DNA of 64,000 bases from G965205255 sp965205255. GTDB taxonomy: Bacteria > Pseudomonadota > Gammaproteobacteria > Pseudomonadales > Endozoicomonadaceae. Within the stretch, counting starts at the first letter, position 1; every line of letters starts with the position of its first letter. Positions 15,568-25,148 of the stretch are shown here, one piece after another. The translations under genes and the position numbers were made by a program. The DNA lies in NCBI GenBank assembly GCA_965205255.1, contig OZ242051.1, positions 1,364,001-1,428,000 on the forward strand, in the 5' to 3' direction. The notes under the pieces are model-generated. The model worked only from the letters and a program-made list of their open reading frames with translations. It did not search any database and had not been told where the DNA came from.

Positions 15568-16500
15568 TTATGGTTGCCCATCGGGCTGGTTTTTAACAGG
15601 CAACAATAAATCTTTTCTGTCAAGCTTGGCAAGCAATAATAAATTAGCTGCAACGTAAATAGAGGAGTATGTTCCTGCCGCAATACCAATTAATAATGCA
15701 AGTGAAAAATTGTGCAGAGCATCTCCCCCTAAAAAGAAAAGAGCTACCAGAACCATGGCAGTAGTTGCTGATGTTGCTACTGTACGACCAAACATTTGTG
15801 TTAACGAAATATTCATTATCTCAATGTTACTGCCTTTACGAATTTTTCTAAAATTTTCCCTGATTCTGTCATAAACGACAATTGTGTCGTTCAAAGAGTA
15901 ACCAATAACAGACAACACAGCAGCCAGCACATTTAAATCAAATTGCAAATGCCAAAAAGAGAAAATACCCAGCACAATGAGAACGTCATGTATGAGAGAC
16001 AGTAATGCGCCAATCGAAAACTTAAACTGAAACCTAAAGGCAACGTATAAAGTGATTAGCCCGAGAGCCAGCAGTAATCCTAAACCGCCCTGCTCTTTTA
16101 ATGACTTACCCACTTGAGGACCAATATACTCAATGCGTTTAAGCGTCAATCGACCATTAAAACTCTGCTTCAGAGTATCTGCAACCTGCTGTCCCGACTT
16201 GGAATCATTTCCCCGAACACGAATTTGCAGACTTTGTGTTGAACCAATCTGCTGAACAAGAGCATCTTTGTGGCCTGTTTTGGCAAGATCTGAACGTACT
16301 TTTTCAACATTAACAGCATCATGAAACTGCAATTCAATCAGAGTTCCACCTGTAAAATCAAGCCCCCAGTTAATCCCTTTTACACCCAGAGAAATAATAG
16401 AAAGCACCATTAAGATAGCTGACAACAATGTGGCAGGATGACGCCACATCATATAATTTAATATGCGCTGACTTTTAGGTTTAGTTTGGTTTTCCGCCAT
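15568..16500 (-). CDS. secF: Protein translocase subunit SecF
   Basis: The start at 16500 (MAENQTKPKSQR) is chosen because GAGG lies seven bases upstream; the frame opens slightly earlier. 310 residues. The first membrane helix is followed by INWGLDFTGGT, the SecF signature, then a periplasmic domain and five helices with SVIGYSLNDTIVVYDRIREN. With SecD and YajC it uses the proton gradient to pull exported proteins through SecYEG. It follows secD after about nine bases. Confidence 0.98.
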   Translation of the reverse strand: MAENQTKPKSQRILNYMMWRHPATLLSAILMVLSIISLGVKGINWGLDFTGGTLIELQFHDAVNVEKVRSDLAKTGHKDALVQQIGSTQSLQIRVRGNDSKSGQQVADTLKQSFNGRLTLKRIEYIGPQVGKSLKEQGGLGLLLALGLITLYVAFRFQFKFSIGALLSLIHDVLIVLGIFSFWHLQFDLNVLAAVLSVIGYSLNDTIVVYDRIRENFRKIRKGSNIEIMNISLTQMFGRTVATSATTAMVLVALFFLGGDALHNFSLALLIGIAAGTYSSIYVAANLLLLAKLDRKDLLLPVKNQPDGQP

Positions 16501-16509
16501 GATCATTCC

Positions 16510-18372
16510 TCAAATCTTTAAGTGCTTCAAACGGCGACTACGCCCATAAGTCAAATTCACCAGTGCTCGGCTAACCATAATAGCGGTAAACATCGATGTT
16601 ATAATACCTAGCGATAACGTTACTGCGAACCCTTTTACCGAGCCGGTACCCACTGCATACAAAATAACACCAGCTATTAACGTAGTGATATTTGCATCAA
16701 ATACAGAAACAAAGGCACGATTATATCCCTCAAAAATAGCTTTTTGGGGGGAAGCACCTCTATGATACTCCTCTCTTATTCGCGAATTGATAAGTACATT
16801 TGCATCGACAGCCATACCCAACGTCAAAACTATTCCTGCGATGCCTGGCATAGTAAGCGTTGCACCAATAACAGACATCAGCGCCACCAGAATTACAAGA
16901 TTAAGCAACAGAGCAACATTAGCGATCCACCCAAAACGTCGATAGCAAAGTACCATAAAAATGAGTACCAGTATCAAGCCGATAACTGTCGACTCAATAC
17001 CCATTCGAATATTATCTTTACCCATGCTTGGACCAATAGTACTTTCTTCAACAAAGTGCATGGGTGCAGCCAGCGCACCTGAACGCATCAATAGTGCCAG
17101 TTCAGAAGCTTCGGCAGAAGAGTTCAAACCAGTGATCTGAAAGTTATTACCAAAGACTCCCTGAATGGTTGCAAGACTAATAATACTGTTTTGACTTTTG
17201 AAGACAGTTGTAGGTACTTCCGTTACTTTGCCATTCACCACTTTTTTAACCATCTTCGTAATTGGTTTTTGTTCAAGGTAGATAACGGCCATTTGCTTGC
17301 CAATATTGGCTCGAGTAGTGTTCAACATCCGCTGCCCACCTTCACTGTCCAGTTTGATGTTAACCACTGGCTCATTATTTTGCTGGTTAAAAGTAAACTG
17401 AGCATTCGTTACATGGTTACCGGTCAGAATAATATCCTGTGATAACTTGGCAACCTGAATAGGATTACTTCTAAAAGCCAGTTCTTCAAATGTTCCTGGC
17501 GCAGCTCCGTAAGGTGCAGCTAAACGAAACTCAAGATTGGCTGTTTTACCCAAAATCCTTTTTGCCTCTGCCGTATCCTGAACACCAGGTAGTTCAACGA
17601 CAATATGGTTCGCTCCCTGTCTTTGCACCAAAGGTTCAGAAACTCCCAACTCATTAACTCTGTTTCTAACGGTTGTTAAGTTTTGTTGAATAGCATATTG
17701 CTTGATTTCTTTGACGCTTCGTGGTGACATTTGGTAAGAAAATCCAAATTTACCAGAATCATCATCACTTTTGGTAAGCTGAAGTTCCGGGAATTTTTTA
17801 CGTATTAGGTCATAAGCTTTATCTCTTATATCTGCATTTTGAAATGCGATATTCCTGGCTGATGATTCAACCCTATAGCGTAAGCGTTGCTTTCTTAATA
17901 AGGCTTTTATCTCAGAATTTGCCGCGTTCAAACGTGTCTTAACAGCTTTGTTAGTATCAACTTCCATTAAAAAATGGACACCGCCTGACAAGTCCAAACC
18001 TAATTTCATAGGACCTGCACCAATCGCTTTTAGCCAGCCAGGCGTTGTGGATGCCAAGTTGAGAGCTACCACATAGTCACTCCCCAAAAGATTACGCACA
18101 TCACGTTTGGCTTTTAGTTGATCTTCACTGTTTTTTAAACGAACAAGTATGGAACCTTTGTGCAAACTGGTTGATTTAACAGCAATATTATCTGCTTTGA
18201 GTGCCTTTTCTGTTTTTTCAAGAACAGTTTTATCCAGTATTTGCGCAGCATCTGAACCTGTAATCTGTATAGCCGGATCATCCGGATAAAGTGTTGGAAG
18301 TGCATAAATAACGCTCACAATAATGAGCGTTAAAATTAAGAAATATTTCCATAACGGATAGCGGTTGAGCAT
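16510..18372 (-). CDS. secD: Protein translocase subunit SecD
   Basis: The start at 18372 (MLNRYPLWKYF) matches the family; a GTG 18 bases upstream is possible but has no better ribosome site. 620 residues. One helix at the N-terminus (LTLIIVSVIYALPTLYPDDPA), a large periplasmic part with MKLGLDLSGGVHFLMEVD, then five helices with AGIVLTLGMAVDANVLINSRIREE. It works with SecF in the late steps of Sec export. The operon order yajC-secD-secF is standard, but about 240 bases separate it from yajC. Confidence 0.98.
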   Translation of the reverse strand: MLNRYPLWKYFLILTLIIVSVIYALPTLYPDDPAIQITGSDAAQILDKTVLEKTEKALKADNIAVKSTSLHKGSILVRLKNSEDQLKAKRDVRNLLGSDYVVALNLASTTPGWLKAIGAGPMKLGLDLSGGVHFLMEVDTNKAVKTRLNAANSEIKALLRKQRLRYRVESSARNIAFQNADIRDKAYDLIRKKFPELQLTKSDDDSGKFGFSYQMSPRSVKEIKQYAIQQNLTTVRNRVNELGVSEPLVQRQGANHIVVELPGVQDTAEAKRILGKTANLEFRLAAPYGAAPGTFEELAFRSNPIQVAKLSQDIILTGNHVTNAQFTFNQQNNEPVVNIKLDSEGGQRMLNTTRANIGKQMAVIYLEQKPITKMVKKVVNGKVTEVPTTVFKSQNSIISLATIQGVFGNNFQITGLNSSAEASELALLMRSGALAAPMHFVEESTIGPSMGKDNIRMGIESTVIGLILVLIFMVLCYRRFGWIANVALLLNLVILVALMSVIGATLTMPGIAGIVLTLGMAVDANVLINSRIREEYHRGASPQKAIFEGYNRAFVSVFDANITTLIAGVILYAVGTGSVKGFAVTLSLGIITSMFTAIMVSRALVNLTYGRSRRLKHLKI

Positions 18373-18610
18373 GGCTCTAAAGTTTCCCACCAGTCATAAA
18401 TCTTTGCCGATTAAGGCACCCTTTGACAGCATTCTCGGCTATGCGAGATAAAAAAGGTCAGTTATAATCCCTTTATGCTGGCTACAATTATATATCAACT
18501 CAAAAAAAAAACTTTTTTACTTGTATAAAGCTACCGTAATTTATTAAAAACGGTAACCATATTATTACTTACAATATATTACTTTGCGTAAAATTTTCGA
18601 TCTGAAAATC

Positions 18611-18952
18611 TTAATCTAAACCTTTGATAGTTCCTTTAGGCAAAGTGGACGCAATTGACGTACGCTGAAAATTAAGTTGCATGTCTGTATTAACCTTAAG
18701 CGTAATATAGTCGTCAGATACTTTGGTGACACGACCTAAAAGGCCACCGGAAGTCACTACTTCATCACCTTTTTCAAGCTCATTAATAAGTTGTTTGTGT
18801 GCTTTAGCCTTCTTGCTTTGAGGCCGCCAAATTAATAGCCAAAAAATAACAACAAAGCCCGCAACCATCAACAACTGAGCAACCATAGGGGAACCTCCCT
18901 GATGTGCTACGGGCGAAGCTTCCGCATATGCTGAGCTAAATAGTTGAAGCAT
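18611..18952 (-). CDS. yajC: Preprotein translocase subunit YajC
   Basis: 113 residues, usual length. A single membrane helix (VAQLLMVAGFVVIFWLLIWRP) is followed by the YajC motif RPQSKKAKAHKQL and the GDEVVTSGGLLGRVTKV segment. Auxiliary subunit of SecDF. It lies between tgt and secD in the classic queA-tgt-yajC-secDF order. GGGAG precedes the ATG. Confidence 0.96.
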   Translation of the reverse strand: MLQLFSSAYAEASPVAHQGGSPMVAQLLMVAGFVVIFWLLIWRPQSKKAKAHKQLINELEKGDEVVTSGGLLGRVTKVSDDYITLKVNTDMQLNFQRTSIASTLPKGTIKGLD

Positions 18953-19091
18953 TCTTTTTTACTCCCAATCAATTTTATCCAAAACCAGCAAATTGTACTG
19001 CTAGTACTACTACTGTGACAATGGCTTAAGCAAAAAATATTTAAAGAAGACTTAAATGATATGTCGATTATTTTATCACATAATCGACAGG

Positions 19092-20189
19092 TTACTGTTT
19101 TCTAAGATAATAAAATTCATTTACGTATTCACCAAGCCTTTTCTGCTCAATAGCATTCCGTAGCCCACTCATTAAACGTTGATAGTAACGCAAATTGTGA
19201 ATTGTGTTTAGCATTGACCCCAACATTTCATTACATTTTGCTAAATGGTGCAAATAACCGCAGCTAAAATTTTGGCACGTATAGCAATCGCAATCTGCAT
19301 CTAACGACTCAGTGCTTTTTTTGTGAATGGCATTTCGTATTTTCACAACACCTTTCGTCGTAAATAAGTGGTTATTGCGTGCATTACGCGTAGGCATCAC
19401 GCAGTCAAACATATCCACACCTCGACAAACAGCCTCTACGATATCTTCAGGTGTACCTACACCCATCAAATAGCGGGGGTAATGTTCCGGTATCTGTTTT
19501 GGTATGTGATTTAAAATTTTCAGCATATCTTCTTTAGATTCACCTACTGATAATCCACCGATAGCATAGCCATCAAATCCTATGTTCAGAAGACCTTCTA
19601 GCGACTTGTCTCTTAAATCTTCAAATGTTCCTCCCTGTATAATACCAAATAAGGCACTAGGGCTGTCTGCATGCGCCTGACGGCTCCGTTTTGCCCAGCG
19701 CAACGAAAGCGCCATAGATGATTCAGCTTCTACATATGTTGCACCACCTTGTGTGCACTCATCAAAAATCATGACAATATCAGAACCGAGGTCACGCTGA
19801 ACCTTCATAGATGATTCAGGACTCATAAAAACTTTTTCACCATCTACCGGTGAGCGAAAAGATACACCTTCTTCTGTGATCTTGCGAAGAGCCCCCAGAC
19901 TAAACACCTGAAAACCACCCGAGTCTGTCAGAATCGGACCCTTCCAGTTGTTAAAATCGTGTAAAGTTCCGTGCGCTTTAATTACTTCAGTACCGGGACG
20001 CAACATGAGATGAAATGTATTACCCAAAATAATCTCAGCTCCAATAGCCTTAATATCTTTGGGTAGCATCCCCTTAACTGTGCCGTAAGTTCCTACAGGC
20101 ATAAAACAAGGTGTTTCCACAGTACCTCTTGGAAAGGTTAAACGCCCCCGCCTTGCAAGAGCATCCTGTCCCAGTTTTTCAAATTGCAT
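19092..20189 (-). CDS. tgt: tRNA-guanine(34) transglycosylase
   Basis: The start at 20189 (MQFEKLGQDALARRGRL) aligns with the start of E. coli Tgt. The frame is open to an ATG at 20222 that overlaps the queA stop as ATGA, so longer forms are possible. 365 residues. Motifs: GTYGTVKGM, ILGNTFHL, the catalytic aspartate in LTDSGGFQVFSL, and the zinc site CDCYTCQNFSCGYLHHL near the C-terminus. It swaps G34 for preQ1 in tRNAs with GUN anticodons, the step before QueA. Confidence 0.97.
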   Translation of the reverse strand: MQFEKLGQDALARRGRLTFPRGTVETPCFMPVGTYGTVKGMLPKDIKAIGAEIILGNTFHLMLRPGTEVIKAHGTLHDFNNWKGPILTDSGGFQVFSLGALRKITEEGVSFRSPVDGEKVFMSPESSMKVQRDLGSDIVMIFDECTQGGATYVEAESSMALSLRWAKRSRQAHADSPSALFGIIQGGTFEDLRDKSLEGLLNIGFDGYAIGGLSVGESKEDMLKILNHIPKQIPEHYPRYLMGVGTPEDIVEAVCRGVDMFDCVMPTRNARNNHLFTTKGVVKIRNAIHKKSTESLDADCDCYTCQNFSCGYLHHLAKCNEMLGSMLNTIHNLRYYQRLMSGLRNAIEQKRLGEYVNEFYYLRKQ

Positions 20190-20218
20190 AAAACATTCAT
20201 CACGCATGATTAAAGTTC

Positions 20219-21262
20219 TCATTTTTTTAAAGAGGTGCCGCTCTTACTCAGTAACATGGCATCACCATAACTGAAAAAACGATAATTTTTTTCGATAGCC
20301 TGTGCATAAGCATCCTGAATAAAAGACTGACCGGAAAATGCAGACACAAGCATAAGTAGTGTGGACTGTGGTAAATGAAAATTGGTAATCAGCAAGTCAA
20401 CACTTTGAAACTCATAGCCTGGGTATATAAAAATATTCGTTTCGCCCTGAAAAGGCTGAATATCACCACTTTTGCTCGCTGTTTCAAGGCAACGTACAGA
20501 GGTAGTTCCCACCGCTACAATGCGCCTGCCACTGGCCTTTGTTTTTCGTACCAACTCACAGACTTCTTGTGAAACTTCTAAATATTCCGAATGCATGTGA
20601 TGATCTTCAACCCTGTTTACCCGCACTGGCTGAAAGGTACCTGCACCTACATGCAACGTTACAAACGCAGTATTAATACCTTTAGCCTTTAATTTATTAA
20701 GTAATGGCTGGTCAAAGTGAAGACCTGCAGTTGGTGCCGCCACCGCACCTTCTCTTTTCGCATAGACGGTCTGGTATCTCTCTTTATCTTCTGCTTCATC
20801 TTCTCGTTCAATGTAAGGAGGTAAAGGCACATGACCATACTGATTCAATAAAGACAGTACGGTTTCATTATTTCGGAATGCCAGCATGAACAACTCACCC
20901 TGGCGACCTGTCACCTCTGCTTCTATATGTTCTTCAAGCAACAACATAGTGCCCGGTTTTGGCGATTTTCCAGAACGAACATGAGCCAGAACATGGTGTT
21001 CATTCTTAACACGCTCTACCAGCACCTCCACTTTTCCACCGGTAGACTTGCGCCCAAACAACCTGGCTGGTATCACTCGTGTGTTGTTCATCACCAGCAA
21101 ATCACCCGGTTGAAGATAACTCTGGATGTCCGTGAAAACATGATGCCTGATCTTACCACTTAAACCATCAAGACTAAGTAACCGGCTAGACGTTCTTTCA
21201 GGAGTTGGATAATGGGAAATTAATGCTTCCGGAAGTTCAAAATCAAAGTCTTTTACCAACAT
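20219..21262 (-). CDS. queA: S-adenosylmethionine:tRNA ribosyltransferase-isomerase
   Basis: The start at 21262 (MLVKDFDFELPEALISHYP) aligns with the E. coli start; the frame opens further upstream without support. 347 residues. Characteristic segments: GDLLVMNNTRVIPARLFG, YQTVYAKREGAVAAPTAGLHF, HVGAGTFQPVR and TNFHLPQSTLLMLVSAF. It makes epoxyqueuosine from preQ1-tRNA and AdoMet. The stop overlaps the upstream frame of tgt, so the two are probably translated together. Confidence 0.97.
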   Translation of the reverse strand: MLVKDFDFELPEALISHYPTPERTSSRLLSLDGLSGKIRHHVFTDIQSYLQPGDLLVMNNTRVIPARLFGRKSTGGKVEVLVERVKNEHHVLAHVRSGKSPKPGTMLLLEEHIEAEVTGRQGELFMLAFRNNETVLSLLNQYGHVPLPPYIEREDEAEDKERYQTVYAKREGAVAAPTAGLHFDQPLLNKLKAKGINTAFVTLHVGAGTFQPVRVNRVEDHHMHSEYLEVSQEVCELVRKTKASGRRIVAVGTTSVRCLETASKSGDIQPFQGETNIFIYPGYEFQSVDLLITNFHLPQSTLLMLVSAFSGQSFIQDAYAQAIEKNYRFFSYGDAMLLSKSGTSLKK

Positions 21263-21379
21263 ATTGCTGTTAACATCACCAATTAAAAAAGATGAGTAGA
21301 ATACGCTAAAATTAAACACTTGTCAGGTCTGTATTACTTCGGTGATCATTTATGATTATCGATATCTTAACAACTATGA

Positions 21380-22237
21380 TCAATGCTTATAGTTAGAAGG
21401 GGGTGCAAAAAGAACTTTTAGTCGTTTTTTCCAGCCAATATTTTTTTTTATGGCATCAGAAAACATATCAATCCATTCGATGAAACTGACTTTGACAGGG
21501 TTAAAGCTATTAACGGGCCGGGACACACCGTATCGTACTGTTTCCCTTTCTGGCACGAATGTCCCAAACAATCTATCCCAGATTATAAATATACCGGCAA
21601 AGTTTCGATCAATGTATTGGTGATTAATCCCATGATGTACACGGTGATGTGATGGCGTATTCAGGATTAATTCAAACCAGCCGAGCTTTTTAACAATTTG
21701 CGTATGAGGAAAAAACTGATAACCAAGATTTATGAGTACAGATAAAATCACCCAGTGCGGGTCAAAACCAATGATGACCAAGGGTATCCAAAAAAGCCAC
21801 ATACCAGCTACCGGATACATCAAACTTTGTCTGAAGGCCACCGTAAAATTCATATTTTTTGAACTGTGATGAACAACATGAGCTGCCCACATCCAGCGAA
21901 TTTTGTGACTGGCTCTGTGAAACCAATAGTATAAAAAGTCCTGAGTTACAATCAGCAATAAGATTGTTCCTGTTGTCATATTAATATCGAACATTCGCCA
22001 ACTGAAAAGGCTTAAATAAAGATGGGAAATTAGTATTCCGGTAAGGGCATCTGTCACCAGATACAGTCCCGCAAGTGTAAAATTACAAATCACTTCTGCG
22101 ATGCAGTATTGTGCATTGCTCTGCAGTTTTTTGCGCCTGATACCCCAAAAGTACTCTACGAACATGCAAATAAAAAACACCGGTGATAATACTAAAAGCA
22201 GTATCTGGGGCTGACGAATCAAAATGCTGATATTCAT
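21380..22237 (-). CDS. Sterol desaturase / fatty acid hydroxylase superfamily membrane enzyme
   Basis: 285 residues from the ATG at 22237. Several membrane helices surround the eight-histidine di-iron pattern of this superfamily: HRASH, HVVHH, and HHRVHH with a later His in INHQYIDRN. Members oxidise C-H bonds of lipids or sterol-like substrates at the membrane. The substrate cannot be read from sequence. It stands alone downstream of queA on the same strand with a gap above 100 bases. Confidence 0.88.
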   Translation of the reverse strand: MNISILIRQPQILLLVLSPVFFICMFVEYFWGIRRKKLQSNAQYCIAEVICNFTLAGLYLVTDALTGILISHLYLSLFSWRMFDINMTTGTILLLIVTQDFLYYWFHRASHKIRWMWAAHVVHHSSKNMNFTVAFRQSLMYPVAGMWLFWIPLVIIGFDPHWVILSVLINLGYQFFPHTQIVKKLGWFELILNTPSHHRVHHGINHQYIDRNFAGIFIIWDRLFGTFVPERETVRYGVSRPVNSFNPVKVSFIEWIDMFSDAIKKNIGWKKRLKVLFAPPSNYKH

Positions 22238-22385
22238 GCACACCACCCTTTATCACTGTATCTGTATCCGTTCTGTATTACGTTTTTCTAATCAACAGTC
22301 TAGTCTTTTTTAAACTTCTCCTCCTGCAGTGTGGCTAAATTTCCTGTCTGATATTTTTTATAGCCATTGCATTGATTACAACAGC

Positions 22386-23168
22386 TCACTTATCTTCTTG
22401 TTTATCTACTTCTTCTGGTCGATGTTCTGGTAGCCCAGCATTTTCAATTTCAATGACATCATTGCCATGTTGAACTGGTTGAACTAGGGATCCCTTTTTC
22501 AACGAATAAGCGATAGCTGTCGCTGGTTTGTTTTCATCCGGATACATATTAATACGAATCCCCACATCAGGAAATCCATTTTTTGAATAATTAACCGGCG
22601 AAAGGCTCAATGCTTGTAAAGCTTTTTCTGAGGCCTCAACTTTCCTTGTGCAGATTTGAAGTTGTTTTTTAAGCTCTTCACTTTGTGGCTGGTTTTGTTT
22701 TATCTGATTTAACGACTCAATAGTCGCTTTCTTTACTTTTTTGTATCCAGTATCAGAAAAGTGAGAATGATCTGGAATGAGTTGATGCCTTTTACCACCA
22801 ATGACCATATATATTTTAAACGGTGCAATTTTAGCTAACTTTTCGTCATTCAAGCATTTTTCAATATAAGGTTTATTCTCCTGCAGCCAGCAATTGATAC
22901 GAGACTGTTGCAGTGCCTGAAGATCTTTTTTATAGACATTGGTTGCTCTGAGTTGTTCCGGTGTTAGTGATTCCTGCTTGGTTGTTATACCGGAAGCATT
23001 TGCCTGCTTAACGTTTCGCTTCAGTATATTCGAGCCTACATGCTCGGTTGCTGATTTTTTGGGAATCTGCGAAGTCACTTCAGGCTTTGACTTATCCATT
23101 TTCTTACCGCTATCTTCAAAAGCTGGAGCCGGAGTAGATGATGGTAAAGGAGGTATTGACTCAGACAT
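22386..23168 (-). CDS. Uncharacterised proline-rich cytosolic-type protein
   Basis: 260 residues, no signal peptide or membrane helix. The first 25 residues are rich in Pro/Ser (IPPLPSSTPAPAFED). The middle is Lys/Gln/Glu-rich and probably helical (SEELKKQLQICTRKVEASEKALQAL). A segment YMVIGGKRHQLIPDHSHF stands out but I do not recognise it. The tail is acidic (EHRPEEVDKQEDK). AGGA lies eight bases before the ATG, so it is likely a real gene. The composition resembles that of secreted effectors in host-associated bacteria, which is only a hint. Confidence 0.7.
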   Translation of the reverse strand: MSESIPPLPSSTPAPAFEDSGKKMDKSKPEVTSQIPKKSATEHVGSNILKRNVKQANASGITTKQESLTPEQLRATNVYKKDLQALQQSRINCWLQENKPYIEKCLNDEKLAKIAPFKIYMVIGGKRHQLIPDHSHFSDTGYKKVKKATIESLNQIKQNQPQSEELKKQLQICTRKVEASEKALQALSLSPVNYSKNGFPDVGIRINMYPDENKPATAIAYSLKKGSLVQPVQHGNDVIEIENAGLPEHRPEEVDKQEDK

Positions 23169-23584
23169 TTTTGATTTCCTGTATTATTTTTTTATCATCG
23201 GTAATGAAAAATATACATAGCTGATATAAGCCTAATTCAGTTCACTATCGATGTTCAAGAACAGCAATGTGTTTTTTATAAAGCCAAGAGTTACAATCAC
23301 AGCTATTCAGACAACTCTCTAAAACAGGCTCCGTTGCAAAAAATTGTTTAAGATAAGATCTTTCTAACGCCTTCTCTCTCAGAAAATGAACTGGCTTTAT
23401 ACCAGACACACTTCACTTCAAAAATCCTATCCGTAATACCATAAATCCATCTGTACCTTTCTGAACATATGCATGACGTCAAATCATTTAAGGGTGGCAT
23501 AGGTCGTACGCTTTAACGTACAGCTAGAAGAATAATATTGGACTAATATATAACATAACAAGCAGTTAGAAGCAGGTTTTTGTG
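23169..23584. other. Intergenic region with two repeat families
   Basis: Between the proline-rich gene and the dinB-like gene lie an inverted family B repeat (23329-23474) and one end of a family A repeat (about 23563-23587) that reaches into the stop codon of the next gene. No gene is visible. Confidence 0.6.
23329..23474 (-). repeat. Dispersed ~145-bp repeat, family B, copy 3 (inverted)
   Basis: The reverse complement reads GAAGTGTGTCTGGTATAAAG, then CCAGTTCATTTTCTGAGAG and AACAATTTTTTGCAACGGAGCC. The preserved terminus GGCTCCGTTGCAAAA resembles insertion-sequence ends. Confidence 0.75.
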
Positions 23585-23587
23585 TTA
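23563..23587 (-). repeat. Family A repeat end that supplies the stop codon of the DinB-like gene
   Basis: On the minus strand the gene ends GAG TAA and continues CACAAAAACCTGCTTCTAACTG, the family A terminus. Only this end is recognisable. Confidence 0.6.
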
Positions 23588-24106
23588 CTCTGTAGCACTT
23601 TCAATATTAAATTTTAGCGTTGCAGGTGCCAGACCAAACTCTTCCTCACATTTAATTTTAGATGCATTTAACAACAGTTTTATCTGTGCACAATGATGGA
23701 TGGCATGCTGGTGCACAAAGAGCAACTCCCTCTCAACGCTTGTCTTAATATTTACCGCAATATGATTGTTTTTTCCGTCGATACAAGCATTTAATAGTAA
23801 AGGCTGGCTGGTGTTCTTCTGACTTAGAAGGCTTAGGGTGTCTTTTATGAGGGTTATTTTTTTGACTGCAATAAGCTGGTTAATTTCGCAGGTACGGTCT
23901 CTTTCTCTGATGTCATAGATGACAGTACCTGAAGATAATGACTTCAAAAATATATCGTAGTGTTCAATGATATGCCTTACATGTGCGCCTGTCCCGCTGA
24001 CCACCTGTACTTGTCTGTATTGATCTGGAGAAAGTCCTTGTACGACTGATAATAACTGTGAGAGACATTGATGGTTAGCTTCCACCAGTTTTGTGATGTT
24101 AGTCAT
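23585..24106 (-). CDS. DinB/YfiT-fold protein
   Basis: 173 residues from the ATG at 24106; a TTG four codons upstream is less likely. The pattern of a four-helix DinB-like metal-binding bundle is visible: GAHVRHIIEHYDIFL with His residues on helix 2, and FVHQHAIHHCAQIKLLL on the late helix giving the third His. Such proteins bind a divalent metal and often act as thiol-dependent transferases, but the substrate is unknown. It diverges from the SPFH gene. Confidence 0.75.
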   Translation of the reverse strand: MTNITKLVEANHQCLSQLLSVVQGLSPDQYRQVQVVSGTGAHVRHIIEHYDIFLKSLSSGTVIYDIRERDRTCEINQLIAVKKITLIKDTLSLLSQKNTSQPLLLNACIDGKNNHIAVNIKTSVERELLFVHQHAIHHCAQIKLLLNASKIKCEEEFGLAPATLKFNIESATE

Positions 24107-24204
24107 ATTTTTGGCCAAATAATCAAGGGCTGGTAAAATGATACTGACAACTTTAAGATGTATATGATTATATAAAAAATAGATGTTTAATGAAGGAGTT
24201 ATTT

Positions 24205-25125
24205 ATGCCTGGTTTCAGTGTCGTTGCCATTGTTTTGTTGATTATTGTTGCAGTATTAATTTTAACGGGAGTTAAAATCATTCCACAGGGCTATTCCTAC
24301 ACGGTAGAACGGTTTGGTCGGTTCACACGTTTGTTGCCACCAGGTTTGCATATATTAGTTCCTTTCATTGATCGTATTGGTTTCAAGCAAAACATGATGG
24401 AGCAAGTACTGGACGTCCCTCCACAAATGGTAATATCTGCAGATAATGCGCAGGTAACTACAGATGCTGTTTGTTTTTATCAGGTGCAAAATGCTACAAA
24501 AGCATCTTATGAAATTACAAACCTTAGAGTTGCAATGAAAAATCTGGTAATGACAAACATTCGTGCCGTATTGGGCTCTATGGAGCTTGATGACATGTTA
24601 TCAAACCGAGATAAAATCAATTTATTGTTGCTAGAAAAAGTCGATGAAGCCACTGACCCTTGGGGAGTTAAAGTCACTCGTATCGAAATCAGAGATATTA
24701 CCCCTCCACAAGATCTGATTACATCAATGGGCAGACAGATGAAAGCAGAGCGTGATAAACGTGCAGCGATACTTGAAGCAGAAGGGGAAAGAGCCGCAGC
24801 TATTAAAGTAGCAGAGGGTAAAAAACAATCTCAAATTCTACAGGCAGAAGGGGAGCTAGAGGCTGCACGTCGTCAGGCAGAAGCAAGAGAACGACTGGCA
24901 CAAGCAGAAGCACAAGCTACTGAGTTTGTCTCCGATGCCATTGCAAAAGGTGATGCAAGAGCCATTAATTATTTTGTTGCACAAAAGTACACTGATGCAT
25001 TAAAAGAAGTAGCTGGGTCAAATAACAGCAAAGTCATTATGATGCCACTGGAAGCATCGAACCTCATTGGTTCAATCGCGGGTATTAAAGAATTATTTGA
25101 TACCGTAAAGTCAAAAAACAATTAA
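24205..25125 (+). CDS. SPFH/band 7 (stomatin-like) membrane protein
   Basis: The start at 24205 (MPGFSVVAIVLL) has AAGGAG six bases upstream. 306 residues. One N-terminal membrane helix, the SPFH domain (KIIPQGYSYTVERFGRFTRLLPPGLH), the conserved VTRIEIRDITPP, and a long Glu/Ala/Arg coiled coil (EAEGERAAAIKVAEGKKQS). It resembles E. coli QmcA. These proteins form large ring assemblies on the membrane, often with FtsH or an NfeD partner. The NfeD gene follows after 23 bases, so they form an operon. Confidence 0.95.
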   Translation: MPGFSVVAIVLLIIVAVLILTGVKIIPQGYSYTVERFGRFTRLLPPGLHILVPFIDRIGFKQNMMEQVLDVPPQMVISADNAQVTTDAVCFYQVQNATKASYEITNLRVAMKNLVMTNIRAVLGSMELDDMLSNRDKINLLLLEKVDEATDPWGVKVTRIEIRDITPPQDLITSMGRQMKAERDKRAAILEAEGERAAAIKVAEGKKQSQILQAEGELEAARRQAEARERLAQAEAQATEFVSDAIAKGDARAINYFVAQKYTDALKEVAGSNNSKVIMMPLEASNLIGSIAGIKELFDTVKSKNN

Positions 25126-25148
25126 TTTAACTGAAAGGATAGAGCATT

